From: CAWFPR01 sp963817635
GTDB taxonomy: Bacteria; Acidobacteriota; Vicinamibacteria; Vicinamibacterales; 2-12-FULL-66-21
DNA: 64,000 nucleotides
Assembly (NCBI GenBank): GCA_963817635.1
Contig: CAWFPR010000026.1
Coordinates: 143,778 to 207,777 of the forward strand
Reading direction: 5' to 3'
A model generated the notes under the pieces. That model searched no databases. It was not told the origin of the DNA and was given only the letters and a program-made list of their open reading frames with translations. Below are positions 28,891 through 36,941 of the stretch, one piece after another. The stretch's first letter is position 1; each line of letters starts with the position of its first letter. A program made the position numbers and the translations under genes.

Positions 28891-29847
28891 CTACGCGCCG
28901 ACGGCAAGGAACGGGTCGTCCTTGTTGATCGCGAGCGACGACACGATGAACAGCACGCGCCCGTCAGCCGGCGCACTGACCGGCTGCAGCACGTGCCCTT
29001 CGTAGTCCTTCACCTGCCCGAGCGCCTGCCCTTTCTTCACGCCGTCGCCGACCGCGATCCCGGGATACCAGAAGCCGTCGTGTTCACTGCGGAGCCACAG
29101 GAAGCGGTCGAGGACGGTGCACTCCACCGGGTCGGGCGGCGGTCCTTCGAGCATGCGCAGGTGGCGCATCAGCCGATCGAGGCCGTTCGTGTGCGCCGCG
29201 ACATCGTCCGCGGTCCAGATACCCTGTCCGCCGGCTTCCGTGAGGATGGAGGGGATGCCGGCCGCGGCAGCCGTTGAATAGACCGATCCGGTCGTCTCGC
29301 TTCGCACCAGGTTGGGGATTCCGAACGCCTTCGCCATCTCCAGCGACCTATCGTCCACGCGAGCATCGCCCGAGCGGAAGAAGATGGTGAAGGGGATCAG
29401 CGCTTCAATCAGATCGCCGCCGTGCAGGTCCACGTAGAAGTCTCCCCGCTTGATCACGTTCTGGAACACCCAGTCGGCAATCTGTTCCGAGGCCGACCCG
29501 CTGGCGTTACCCGGGAAGACGCGATTCAGGTTCTTGCCGTCCAGGGGACAGACGTAGATCGAGCGGACGGCAAAGCCCGCCGTGTTCATCAGGGGCAGGA
29601 CGACGGCACGTCCGCGCAGCGTGGCCGGATCCAGGCGACGCCCCAGATCGAGCGCGGCAGCGATGCTGGCGTATTCGGCCGCGTGCACGCCGCCGCTGAC
29701 GACCAGCGTCGGGCCGTCCGAGCGGCCGTTGACGAGCCACATTGGCAGACGATAAGGCTGGCCGTTGACATCGAACTGATTGATCCCGAACACCTTGTCA
29801 CCGCTGGCGGCCGTCAGGGATCCGACAGTAAGTGATTGATTCGACAT
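28891..29847 (-). CDS. Succinylglutamate desuccinylase/aspartoacylase-family deacylase
   Basis: 318 residues, intact paralogue of the gene at 27731. ATG 29847 has CGAGG upstream; a longer in-frame extension towards 30279 runs through the leader region of the aromatic operon and is rejected. Zinc ligands: GGVHAAEYASIAAA and YVDLHGGDLIEALIPF; substrate-site motif DGKNLNRVFPG. The C-terminal domain (about residues 230-318, WYPGIAVGDGVKKGQALGQVKDYEGH) is the beta-barrel of this family. Cytosolic N-deacylase; substrate undetermined. Confidence 0.85.
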   Translation of the reverse strand: MSNQSLTVGSLTAASGDKVFGINQFDVNGQPYRLPMWLVNGRSDGPTLVVSGGVHAAEYASIAAALDLGRRLDPATLRGRAVVLPLMNTAGFAVRSIYVCPLDGKNLNRVFPGNASGSASEQIADWVFQNVIKRGDFYVDLHGGDLIEALIPFTIFFRSGDARVDDRSLEMAKAFGIPNLVRSETTGSVYSTAAAAGIPSILTEAGGQGIWTADDVAAHTNGLDRLMRHLRMLEGPPPDPVECTVLDRFLWLRSEHDGFWYPGIAVGDGVKKGQALGQVKDYEGHVLQPVSAPADGRVLFIVSSLAINKDDPFLAVGA

Positions 29848-29963
29848 GGTACTGCCTCGTTTCCTGGAGTATTCCCCTGGGAGTGTCGCCGGCACGGATC
29901 GTCCATGCAGCGGCGGAAGCATACAGGCGTCCAGTGCGTGGCCGCAACGCCCTTCGCGGCACC

Positions 29964-29982
29964 TTGACAGACGCGGTATCCT
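29964..29982 (+). promoter_or_regulatory. Candidate promoter elements of the aromatic operon leader
   Basis: TTGACA (29964-29969) matches a -35 box but no good -10 lies 16-18 bases further. TATCCT (29977-29982) lies seven bases before ATG 29990, the same spacing as other presumed leaderless starts in this window. Which of them is used cannot be told from sequence alone. Confidence 0.35.
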
Positions 29983-29989
29983 CTTCCTG

Positions 29990-30121
29990 ATGAACCTGTC
30001 CCGAACGTCTGCCGCGCCTGCAGGCTGGTCGCCCGACGGCGTGGTGTCTCCGCGCGTCGCAGGGACGGGCGTGTTCGGTTTTCCGTACTTTTTTACGTTC
30101 CCGCCCCGGGGATGCGGATAG
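29990..30121 (+). CDS. Phenylalanine-rich leader peptide of the aroF-pheA operon
   Basis: A 43-codon frame from ATG 29990 to TAG 30119, or 27 codons including the stop from GTG 30041. It ends VFGFPYFFTFPPRGCG: five Phe and one Tyr codons within nine codons (30074-30100), three of the Phe codons being TTT, which is unusual in this GC-rich DNA. The stop codon lies 40 bases before a strong terminator and 95 bases before the DAHP synthase gene. This is the arrangement of pheA-type attenuators, in which shortage of charged tRNA-Phe stalls the ribosome. The peptide itself is not expected to have a function. Confidence 0.72.
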   Translation: MNLSRTSAAPAGWSPDGVVSPRVAGTGVFGFPYFFTFPPRGCG

Positions 30122-30173
30122 CGGAGTGACCTAACACACCTAAACGTTTCAGGATCACCCAGCCCGCGTCCCC
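30108..30173 (+). promoter_or_regulatory. Antiterminator of the Phe attenuator
   Basis: GGGGATGCGG (30108-30117), the last codons of the leader, can pair with CCGCGTCCCC (30164-30173), ten base pairs with one G-U. That second strand is the left arm of the terminator, so the two structures exclude each other. A ribosome waiting at the Phe codons leaves 30108-30117 free; one that reaches the stop codon covers it. Confidence 0.65.
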
Positions 30174-30201
30174 CAACAGGGACGCGGGCTTTTTCTTTTT
30201 T
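30161..30201 (+). terminator. Terminator hairpin of the attenuator before DAHP synthase
   Basis: AGCCCGCGTCCC (30161-30172) pairs perfectly with GGGACGCGGGCT (30179-30190), loop CCAACA, followed by TTTTCTTTTTT. It lies inside the 5' leader, 15 bases before the aroF start, so it can only make sense as a conditional terminator or as the end of a separate short transcript. Confidence 0.85.
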
Positions 30202-30215
30202 GGGGCGGTGAATCG

Positions 30216-31352
30216 ATGACACAAACCTCACGCTCTCCCTATCCACTCGCCGCACGGTCGGCGTGCCCCGAGGGCACACGGGTGCGCGTCGGCCACGTAG
30301 ACCTCGGCGGCGATTCCGTCGTCGTCATTGCCGGACCCTGTTCGGTCGAATCGCGGGAGCAGATCTTCGAAGCAGCTCGACTGGTTGCGGGCCACGGCGC
30401 GGCGATGCTGCGCGGGGGTGCGTTCAAGCCGCGCTCCTCACCGTATGCGTTCCAGGGGCTCGGCGCCCACGCGCTGACGTGGCTGGAAGAAGCCGGCCGG
30501 TCCGCTGGCCTGCCCGTCGTGACCGAGGTCATGGCCGCCCAGGACGTGGGTCTCGTGGCGGCTCATGCGGACGTGTTGCAGGTCGGCGCGAGGAACATGC
30601 AGAACTTCTCGCTGCTGCGTGCGCTGGGGTCGGCCAATCGGCCGGTCCTGCTCAAACGGGGACCCTCATCGACGACCGAGGAGTTGCTGCTGGCAGCCGA
30701 ATACGTGCTGGTGAGTGGAAACCCTCAAGTGGTGCTCTGCGAACGCGGCATCCGCACCTTCGAGACCGTGACGCGCAACACGCTCGATCTGGGGGCCGTG
30801 GCGGCGCTCAAGCAGATGACCCACCTGCCGGTGCTCGTCGATCCGAGCCACGCTGCCGGGCGAGCCGATCTGGTCGGCCCACTGGCGCGCGCCGGGATCG
30901 CCGCCGGGGCCGACGGCCTGCTCGTCGAAGTGCATCCGCGGCCGGCCGAGGCGCTGTCCGACGGTGCGCAGTCGCTGGACCCCGCCGGTTTCTCCACCCT
31001 GATGGACGACTTGAGGGCCGCCTCCGCGATTCTGGGCCGGAGTTTCGGAGTGGCCGCGCGGCCCGAATCGCCGGCCGCAAATGTCAGCGGCAATCGCCGG
31101 CGGATCGACCGGCTGGACCAGGCGCTCGTCGCGCTCCTCAACGAGCGCGCGGCGCTCGCGCTCGAGCTTGGCCGGACCAAGGCGCATCTCGACTGGCCGA
31201 TACAATCGCCGGAGCGCGAGCTCGTCGTGCTCGAACGAGTGGCGGGGTTCGCGTCTCGACAGCTCGGCGCGGACGCCGCGCGCCGGATCTTCTCGACCAT
31301 CATGGCGGAGACCGCCGGCGCCCAGCAGCGCGAGCGCGAGGTGGCACCATGA
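30216..31352 (+). CDS. aroF: DAHP synthase (type I beta) fused to chorismate mutase
   Basis: 378 residues. Catalyses condensation of PEP and erythrose 4-phosphate, the first step of the shikimate pathway. Motifs in order: AGPCSVES (about residue 38), GGAFKPRSSPYAFQG, QVGARNMQNF, KRGPSST, CERGIRTFE, and VDPSHAAG. From about residue 289 a chorismate mutase AroQ-type helix follows (NRRRIDRLDQALVALLNERA, LELGRTKAHLDWPI). The N-terminal ferredoxin-like regulatory domain of some type I beta enzymes is missing: only about 33 residues precede the barrel. The C-terminal mutase domain may therefore sense prephenate. Its stop overlaps the pheA start. Confidence 0.93.
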   Translation: MTQTSRSPYPLAARSACPEGTRVRVGHVDLGGDSVVVIAGPCSVESREQIFEAARLVAGHGAAMLRGGAFKPRSSPYAFQGLGAHALTWLEEAGRSAGLPVVTEVMAAQDVGLVAAHADVLQVGARNMQNFSLLRALGSANRPVLLKRGPSSTTEELLLAAEYVLVSGNPQVVLCERGIRTFETVTRNTLDLGAVAALKQMTHLPVLVDPSHAAGRADLVGPLARAGIAAGADGLLVEVHPRPAEALSDGAQSLDPAGFSTLMDDLRAASAILGRSFGVAARPESPAANVSGNRRRIDRLDQALVALLNERAALALELGRTKAHLDWPIQSPERELVVLERVAGFASRQLGADAARRIFSTIMAETAGAQQREREVAP

Positions 31353-32200
31353 GCCTGGCGGATCGGAGCGTTCGGACGAGTCCGTACGACGGGACCTATC
31401 AGGGCGCGCCGGGTGCCTTCAGCGAGGAGGCATCCCGGTGCGTCCTCGGTCCGGAGGCCCGCCTCCTGCCATGCGACACGCTCGAGCAGGCATTCGACGC
31501 GCTCACCCGCGGGGACGCGCGGCGCGCGGTGGTGCCGATCGAGAACACGCTTGCGGGATCGATCCACAAGGCCTACGACCTGCTGCTCCAGCATGACGTG
31601 CGGATCGTCGGCGAGATCGTGCGGCCGATCGTGCACGCGCTGATTGCCGCCTCACCGACGTCGATCGACGACGTCCGCCGGGTCCTCTCGCACCCCGTCG
31701 CGCTCGCTCAGTGTGAGCGATTCTTCCGGGAACGGCCGCATCTCGAAGCCGTTCCCGTCTTCGACACGGCCGGTGCCGCCGCCCAGGTCATTCGCGATGG
31801 CCGGCAGGGCGAAGCCGCCATCGCCAGCCGCCGCGCGGCCGAGGTCTACGGCGGCGTCGTGCTCGCCGATCACCTCGAGGACCAGCCGCACAATGCCACG
31901 CGATTCCTCGTGCTGGCCCGGCCCGAAGACGTGGAGGAGGCGCGTCAGCCGGAGAAGCTGACGCTGGTCTTCGCACTGCGGGACGAGCCGGGCGCGCTGG
32001 CGCACGCGCTCCGGCCGTTCGTGGATCACGGCCTCAACGTCTCCAAGATTGAAAGCCGCCCCGATCGCGCGGCGCCGTTCGAGTACGTGTTCTACCTCGA
32101 CGTCCGGGCTGCTTCCGCCGATGCCGCGATCGCCGACCTCCGGCGCCACGCCGTCTGGTGCAAGGTGCTGGGCCACTACGCGCCGTGGCGCAGCGGGTAG
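31349..32200 (+). CDS. pheA: Prephenate dehydratase with ACT domain
   Basis: 283 residues, start ATG 31349 overlapping the aroF stop (ATGA). Converts prephenate to phenylpyruvate, the committed step to phenylalanine. The PDT part shows YQGAPGAFSEEA, PIENTLAGSIHKAYDLL and the catalytic NATRFLVLAR. Residues about 200-283 are an ACT domain with GALAHALRPFVDHGLNVSKIESRP, the classical Phe-binding GALV/ESRP pair, so feedback inhibition is expected. With the fused DAHP synthase-chorismate mutase upstream, the two genes cover the first shikimate step and the chorismate-to-phenylpyruvate branch, which matches a Phe-type attenuator. Confidence 0.96.
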   Translation: MSLADRSVRTSPYDGTYQGAPGAFSEEASRCVLGPEARLLPCDTLEQAFDALTRGDARRAVVPIENTLAGSIHKAYDLLLQHDVRIVGEIVRPIVHALIAASPTSIDDVRRVLSHPVALAQCERFFRERPHLEAVPVFDTAGAAAQVIRDGRQGEAAIASRRAAEVYGGVVLADHLEDQPHNATRFLVLARPEDVEEARQPEKLTLVFALRDEPGALAHALRPFVDHGLNVSKIESRPDRAAPFEYVFYLDVRAASADAAIADLRRHAVWCKVLGHYAPWRSG

Positions 32201-32271
32201 AAACGGTCGTCCGCGTGTTCGTCAGTGAGGCTCCTCACGCTGTGCCTTCTCCGGGTAGGATGTACCGCAGC

Positions 32272-33681
32272 ATGATCAGAATCGCCTGCTCGCTCAGCGT
32301 CATCCTCCTTCTGTTTCCGGGCACCGCCGCCGCGCAGGGCCCCGCTATCGACTGGGGAGCGCAGAAAGCCGAGATCCTGCGCCACTACCGTGCGCTCATC
32401 CAGATCGACTCCAGTAACCCGCCGGGCAACGAGACGCGCGTGGTCGACTACCTGAAACGCGTGTTCGAGGCGGAAGGCATACCGGTGAAGACCTTCGCGC
32501 TGGAACCGTCCCGCGCGAACCTCGTCGCGCGGATCAAAGGCAACGGCAGCAAGCGGCCGATTCTGCTGATGGCCCACACGGACGTCGTCGGAGTGCAGCG
32601 GGAGAAGTGGCCCGTTGACCCGTTCGGCGCGGTCCTGAAGGACGGCTACGTCTGGGGTCGTGGCTCGAGCGATGACAAGGACTCGCTGGCCGCGAACCTG
32701 ATGGTCATGCTGATCGCGAAGCGCTCGGGCGTGATTCCGGACCGCGATCTGATTTTTCTCGCCGAAGCCGGCGAGGAAGGCACGACCGGCCCGGGCATTG
32801 ACTTCATGGTGAGCCAGCATTTCGACGAGATCGACGCAGAGTTCGCGCTGACGGAAGGCGGAGGGGCGACGATCGAGGACGGGAAAGTCACGGTCGTGCA
32901 GGTCTCGACGACCGAGAAGGTGCCGCGCCGTGTGCGACTGGTTGTGAACGGGACCTCCGGCCATGCCTCGATCCCGCGCCTCGACAACGCGCTGGTGCAC
33001 CTGTCAGCGGCGGTCGCGAAGCTGGGCACCTGGGAAACGCCTATCCGGCTGAATGAGACGACCACGGCGTACTTCGAAACGCTCGCCACTATCAGCACCC
33101 CGGAGAACGCGGCGCGGTACCGCGGACTGTTGGACCCGGCCCGGGCGCCGGCGATCGCCAGATACCTGGAGGAGCACGAGCCGGAGCGCCACACGATGTT
33201 GCGAACGTCGGTTGTGCCGACGATTCTCAAGGCCGGCTTCCGGATGAACGTCATTCCATCGGAGGCAGAAGCGACCATCGACGTGCGTGCCCTCCCGGAT
33301 GAGGACGTGCCGATGTTCTACGAGGAAATGCGGAGAGTCGTCGCCGATCCGGCGGTCACGATCGAACCTCTGAAAGGCGCGCTTCGCCCCGTTGCACCGG
33401 CGTCGAAGCTGGACACCGACATGTTCCGGGCCCTTGGGCGTGTGAGTGCGCAGATGTTCCCCGGTTCGACGACGCTGCCGACGATGCTGGGCGGTGCGAC
33501 CGACATGGCCCAGCTGCGGGCCAGGGGCATCCAGTCCTACGGCATCGGGCCGGCGTCAACCGAGGAGGACGCCACCAACTACGGCGCGCACAGCGACGTC
33601 GAGCGGTTGCTCGAATCGTCGCTGTACCGGTTCGTCGAGTTCACGTGGCGCGCGGTTGCCGAAGTCGCCCTGAAGCGATGA
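32272..33681 (+). CDS. Exported M20-family metallopeptidase
   Basis: 469 residues from ATG 32272 (ATG 32260 is possible), with a signal peptide ending AAAQGP. Dinuclear zinc ligands: LLMAHTDVVG (H), GRGSSDDKDS (D), AEAGEEGTTG (catalytic Glu and ligand Glu), and NYGAHSDVERL (last His). The inserted dimerisation domain lies at about residues 210-340. Related to carboxypeptidase-type M20 enzymes such as CPG70/PepV. Probably trims peptides in the periplasm. Paralogue at 40562. Confidence 0.87.
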   Translation: MIRIACSLSVILLLFPGTAAAQGPAIDWGAQKAEILRHYRALIQIDSSNPPGNETRVVDYLKRVFEAEGIPVKTFALEPSRANLVARIKGNGSKRPILLMAHTDVVGVQREKWPVDPFGAVLKDGYVWGRGSSDDKDSLAANLMVMLIAKRSGVIPDRDLIFLAEAGEEGTTGPGIDFMVSQHFDEIDAEFALTEGGGATIEDGKVTVVQVSTTEKVPRRVRLVVNGTSGHASIPRLDNALVHLSAAVAKLGTWETPIRLNETTTAYFETLATISTPENAARYRGLLDPARAPAIARYLEEHEPERHTMLRTSVVPTILKAGFRMNVIPSEAEATIDVRALPDEDVPMFYEEMRRVVADPAVTIEPLKGALRPVAPASKLDTDMFRALGRVSAQMFPGSTTLPTMLGGATDMAQLRARGIQSYGIGPASTEEDATNYGAHSDVERLLESSLYRFVEFTWRAVAEVALKR

Positions 33682-33720
33682 GTGTGACCCACGCAGCGGG
33701 TTCGACAATCTCTCCGGCGG

Positions 33721-34386
33721 CTAACGCGTGAAGGAGATCGTGACGGTCACGACCACCGGCACGGGCACGCCGTTCAAGAGCATCGGGATGTACTCCCACT
33801 GCCGCACGGCGTCGAGCGCCGCCTGATCGAGCATCGGAACCGAGCGCACGACCTTCGCGTCGGTGACTTTCCCGCTGGTTCCAATCGTGGCTCTAATCTG
33901 GACCTCTCCGGTGACACCCGCCGACTGCGCGAGGGCTGGATACACCGGCGCAACGTCTGTGATCTTCTTGGGTTCCATGACCCGGCCGCCAACGCGGGCC
34001 GGCGCGACAATGACCTTCACCCTGGCCGCGGCTGCGGCATCGGCCTTCGCCTTGGCCGCGGCGGCCGCATCAGCCTGCTCCTTGCCTGCAACCGCATCGG
34101 CCGCGGCCTTGTCCCCCGCCGCCTTCGCGGCGACGGCGAGTTCCTTCGTCTTGTCGTACGACTTCAACCAGTTGCCTTCTTGAGCTTTCAGCTCGGCGTC
34201 GAGAGCTGCGCTGGCATCCTGCGCGGCTTTCAGCGACTCGGGGGCGTACTGCGACGCGCGGTCGGCCGCGGCCTTGTCGACGGCAGCCTTGGCGGCGTCC
34301 ACGTCCGTAGTGGGAGGCGACCCGCAGCCCGTGAGAGCGATCGCGAGGCCCAGGGCGACCGCCAGGAACCTGACATTGTTACGCAT
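33721..34386 (-). CDS. Lipoprotein with Ala-rich coil and TonB C-terminal domain
   Basis: 221 residues, AAGGAG ten bases before the ATG. A lipobox (LTGCGSPP) ends the signal peptide, so lipidation at Cys21 or so is expected. Residues 30-125 are an Ala/Lys/Asp-rich coiled coil. The C-terminal 90 residues match the TonB energy-transducer C-terminal fold (PARVGGRVMEPKKITDVAPVYP, GVTGEVQIRATIGTSGKVTDAKV, WEYIPMLLNGVPVPV). The N-terminal membrane anchor of a real TonB is replaced by a lipid anchor, so it is more likely a periplasmic or outer-membrane partner than an energy transducer. Confidence 0.82.
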   Translation of the reverse strand: MRNNVRFLAVALGLAIALTGCGSPPTTDVDAAKAAVDKAAADRASQYAPESLKAAQDASAALDAELKAQEGNWLKSYDKTKELAVAAKAAGDKAAADAVAGKEQADAAAAAKAKADAAAAARVKVIVAPARVGGRVMEPKKITDVAPVYPALAQSAGVTGEVQIRATIGTSGKVTDAKVVRSVPMLDQAALDAVRQWEYIPMLLNGVPVPVVVTVTISFTR

Positions 34387-34733
34387 GGTTGGTTATCTCC
34401 TTGAAGCGTCGAGTCAACGTGGTGCGCATCTGGTTCGCCCGGCGCGCCGTCCAGGGTGTAGGTGGCGCTACCCTTTGCTTAGAGGTTATGCGTCCGGCGA
34501 TGGCGGGGATGTTCCGTTCAGCACACGTCGACTGTCATAATCACTTCATTGAATCCCGGCAGGTAGACGACAAGATCGTCCGGACGAGTCAGTGGCGACC
34601 GATCGGCACCGTCGAGCAGGTTCCTCATCAAGCACGCATCGTCCACCTCTTCGATTGCAAGGCGCAGGCGCCGGACGAGCAGAAGGCGGCGACCGCGGCA
34701 CGCGCTTCCGGCTTCGGCGGGACGTACTAGCGC
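34387..34733. other. Intergenic stretch with one doubtful small frame
   Basis: Gap of 347 bases between a divergent lipoprotein gene and an unknown gene. It holds a CATAATCACTTC segment near 34536 and a 73-codon frame at 34509-34730 (starting MFRSAHVDCHNH) that ends three bases before the next start. The frame has coding-like composition but no recognised family and no ribosome binding site, so I do not call it as a gene. Confidence 0.35.
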
Positions 34734-35243
34734 ATGGATCCACTGCGGGAGCTTCTGGGGGCCGACCACCGGCAGGCGCTGGAGTTCTTCTTCCAGCGCC
34801 TCAAGGATGTCTCCGGCCCGGGCGTCGATCCACAAGAACTCCTCTACAACGCCAGCGTGCTGGCGCACTACGCCCAGGTGTCCACGCAGGCCGAGCTCGA
34901 GTTGCCGGCTCCGGCGACCCTGGGCGCGGTCTTCGATCATTTCGTCGCCGACACGACGCTGCACCACGACAGCCTGATGATGGAAACCGCGGGGGCTCAA
35001 TGCCTGTTGATGGCGGGCTTCTTCGAGGACCAGGCGCGACGACGCCACAACATCCCTTGGTACGCCGAGCTCGGAACCGCGTTCTTCAGGCGGGCGGCTG
35101 TGCGGGAACCGTCGCGGGGCAAGGCCCTTTTGCTCGACACGATCGCCCGGCACTTCGAGGCCTGGCGTCAGCGCCACGCGCGGCTCAGCCGCGATCTCAG
35201 GGACCGGGCCTTGCTGCTGCCGCCGCCGGGTGGCGGGTCCTGA
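34734..35243 (+). CDS. Conserved-looking hypothetical protein
   Basis: 169 residues, all-helical by composition, no signal peptide or membrane segment. I do not recognise the family. The middle segment LHHDSLMMETAGAQCLLMAGFFED and the following HNIPWYAELGTAFFRRA look like conserved cores, with His, Met and Glu in a helix. A Pro/Gly tail ends the protein. The start is not supported by a ribosome binding site; it is the first ATG of the frame. Confidence 0.6.
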   Translation: MDPLRELLGADHRQALEFFFQRLKDVSGPGVDPQELLYNASVLAHYAQVSTQAELELPAPATLGAVFDHFVADTTLHHDSLMMETAGAQCLLMAGFFEDQARRRHNIPWYAELGTAFFRRAAVREPSRGKALLLDTIARHFEAWRQRHARLSRDLRDRALLLPPPGGGS

Positions 35244-35332
35244 TACACAGGTCTGCCGGAGCTTCGGACGCTCAACGGGGCGGGAACGAAGCGCGCGCGG
35301 TTCTGACGTGATGAAGCCGCGCTGCTGTCGCA

Positions 35333-36913
35333 CTACACCCGCTCCCTGGCGAACCTCGCCAGGAGCCCCTCCAACTCCTCCGGGTCGGTCGGCTTCGTCA
35401 GGTGGTGGTCAAAGCCCGCCTCAGATGTCCGACGACGGTCGTCCTCCTGTCCCCAACCGGTCAGCGCAACGAGGCGCGTGTTCGCCATTTCGGGATGCCT
35501 CCGCAGTTCGCGGGCCACGTCGAGGCCGCTGACTACGGGCAGGCCGAGGTCGAGGAGGACGACATCGGGCCGGTACGACAGCGCCGCCGAGATCGCGCTC
35601 TGCCCGTCGAGGGCCTTCCGCACGTCGTGCCCCATCGCCGCGACAGCCAGTTCAAGCATGTGGACCAGGTCGTTGTTGTCGTCGACGATGAGCACCTTCA
35701 GTCGCGTGCTCGGCGGAAATGGCGAGGGCTGGCGCCGCTCGGGTTGGATTTCGTCGGGTGCCAGTGCGAGCGGCAGCCGAACGACGAACTCTGTGCCGCG
35801 CCCGAGCCCATCCGAGTGGGCTTCAATCGATCCGCCGTGCAGCTGCACGAGCCGCCGCGCGATCGTCAACCCGACACCCAGTCCGCCTTGAGAGTTGTCC
35901 GGAGGGTTCACCTGCATGAACATCTCGAACAGCCGCGCCAGCTGATCCGCGGCGATGCCCATGCCACTGTCTATCACCCGAATGACCGCGTGCTGGGCCT
36001 CTCGGCCCACGTCGAGGGAGATTTTGCCGCCACGGGGCGTGTACTTGGCCGCGTTCGTCAGCAGGTTGCTGATGACCTGCGTTACACGGCCCGCATCAAC
36101 CTCCACCCAGAGCGGTTCGTCGGGCATGACGACCTCCAACGCATGCCGCGCAGCGCGGATGATGGGGGAGACGGCATCGACCGCCGCGGTGACAACTGCC
36201 TGGAGGCGCAGGGGCTCGCGCCTCAAAGCCAATTTCCCGGTCGTAATCCGCGTCACGTCCAGCAGGTCATCGACAAGGCGGACGAGTTGAGTCACCTGAC
36301 GGCCGATGACAGCGAGCGCCGCCCGTGCCGACTGGTCCAGCGGTGCTTTGTCAATGTGCGGGAGCGCGTAGCAAATGGCGGACAGAGGATTGCGGAGTTC
36401 ATGGGACAGAACGGCGAGGAAGTCGCTCTTGAGGCGGTTCGCCTCGGAGATGCTCGTGGCCTGTTCCTCCAGCTGCCGCTCCAGTCGCTTGCGGTCCGTG
36501 ATGTCACGGACGTTGCACTGGATCACATGATGGCCGTCCTCTTTGTAGATGTTGCTGACGAACTCGACCTCCCGGCGCGCCCCATGCGTCGTTTGCAGGG
36601 GCAGGTCCTCATACCTGATGACGCCACGCTCCTGGAGCTGCCTGAACGCAGCCTGGCTGTTTTCGATGTCCGTGAAGACGCCGATCTCCCAAAGCTCCTT
36701 GCCCAGGAGCTCGTCGTGAGAGTATCCGAGCAGCTCGCTCATGAACGGGTTCGAGTCTTCGATTTTTCCCGTTTCAGCATTGAGGATGAGGATACCGTCT
36801 CGTGCGGCTTCAAACAGGCGGCGATAGCGTAATTCGGAATTCTGCGGTTTGTCGTCTTCCATGGCAGCGAACCTGAAGAGCTTGCCAAATAAACGATCCG
36901 AGACTGAAATCAT
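35333..36913 (-). CDS. Hybrid sensor histidine kinase (PAS-HisKA-HATPase-REC)
   Basis: 526 residues from ATG 36913; ATG 36862 is possible. No transmembrane segment, so a cytosolic sensor. PAS domain about residues 35-150 (YRRLFEAARDGILILNAETGKIEDSN, with RREVEFVSNIYKEDGH). HisKA H-box LAVLSHELRNPLSAICYALPHI near residue 185. HATPase N box (SNLLTNAAKYTPRGG), G boxes (DSGMGIAADQL, GLGVGLTIARRLV). C-terminal receiver from about residue 405 with acidic patch IVDDNND, phospho-acceptor in VVLLDLGLPV and Lys in HLTKPTDPEE. The partner regulator is not nearby. Confidence 0.9.
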   Translation of the reverse strand: MISVSDRLFGKLFRFAAMEDDKPQNSELRYRRLFEAARDGILILNAETGKIEDSNPFMSELLGYSHDELLGKELWEIGVFTDIENSQAAFRQLQERGVIRYEDLPLQTTHGARREVEFVSNIYKEDGHHVIQCNVRDITDRKRLERQLEEQATSISEANRLKSDFLAVLSHELRNPLSAICYALPHIDKAPLDQSARAALAVIGRQVTQLVRLVDDLLDVTRITTGKLALRREPLRLQAVVTAAVDAVSPIIRAARHALEVVMPDEPLWVEVDAGRVTQVISNLLTNAAKYTPRGGKISLDVGREAQHAVIRVIDSGMGIAADQLARLFEMFMQVNPPDNSQGGLGVGLTIARRLVQLHGGSIEAHSDGLGRGTEFVVRLPLALAPDEIQPERRQPSPFPPSTRLKVLIVDDNNDLVHMLELAVAAMGHDVRKALDGQSAISAALSYRPDVVLLDLGLPVVSGLDVARELRRHPEMANTRLVALTGWGQEDDRRRTSEAGFDHHLTKPTDPEELEGLLARFARERV

Positions 36914-36941
36914 AAGATGAGCTGGCCGCCGGTGCAAACCA

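Noticed and set aside
29848..30279. N-terminal extension of the minus-strand deacylase
   Set aside because: It would run through the attenuator of the opposite operon; the MSNQSLTVG start at 29847 has a ribosome binding site and matches the family.
34518..35333. Minus-strand frame of 271 codons
   Set aside because: It is the complement of the gene at 34734 and an upstream stretch, rich in Arg and Gln, with no motif.
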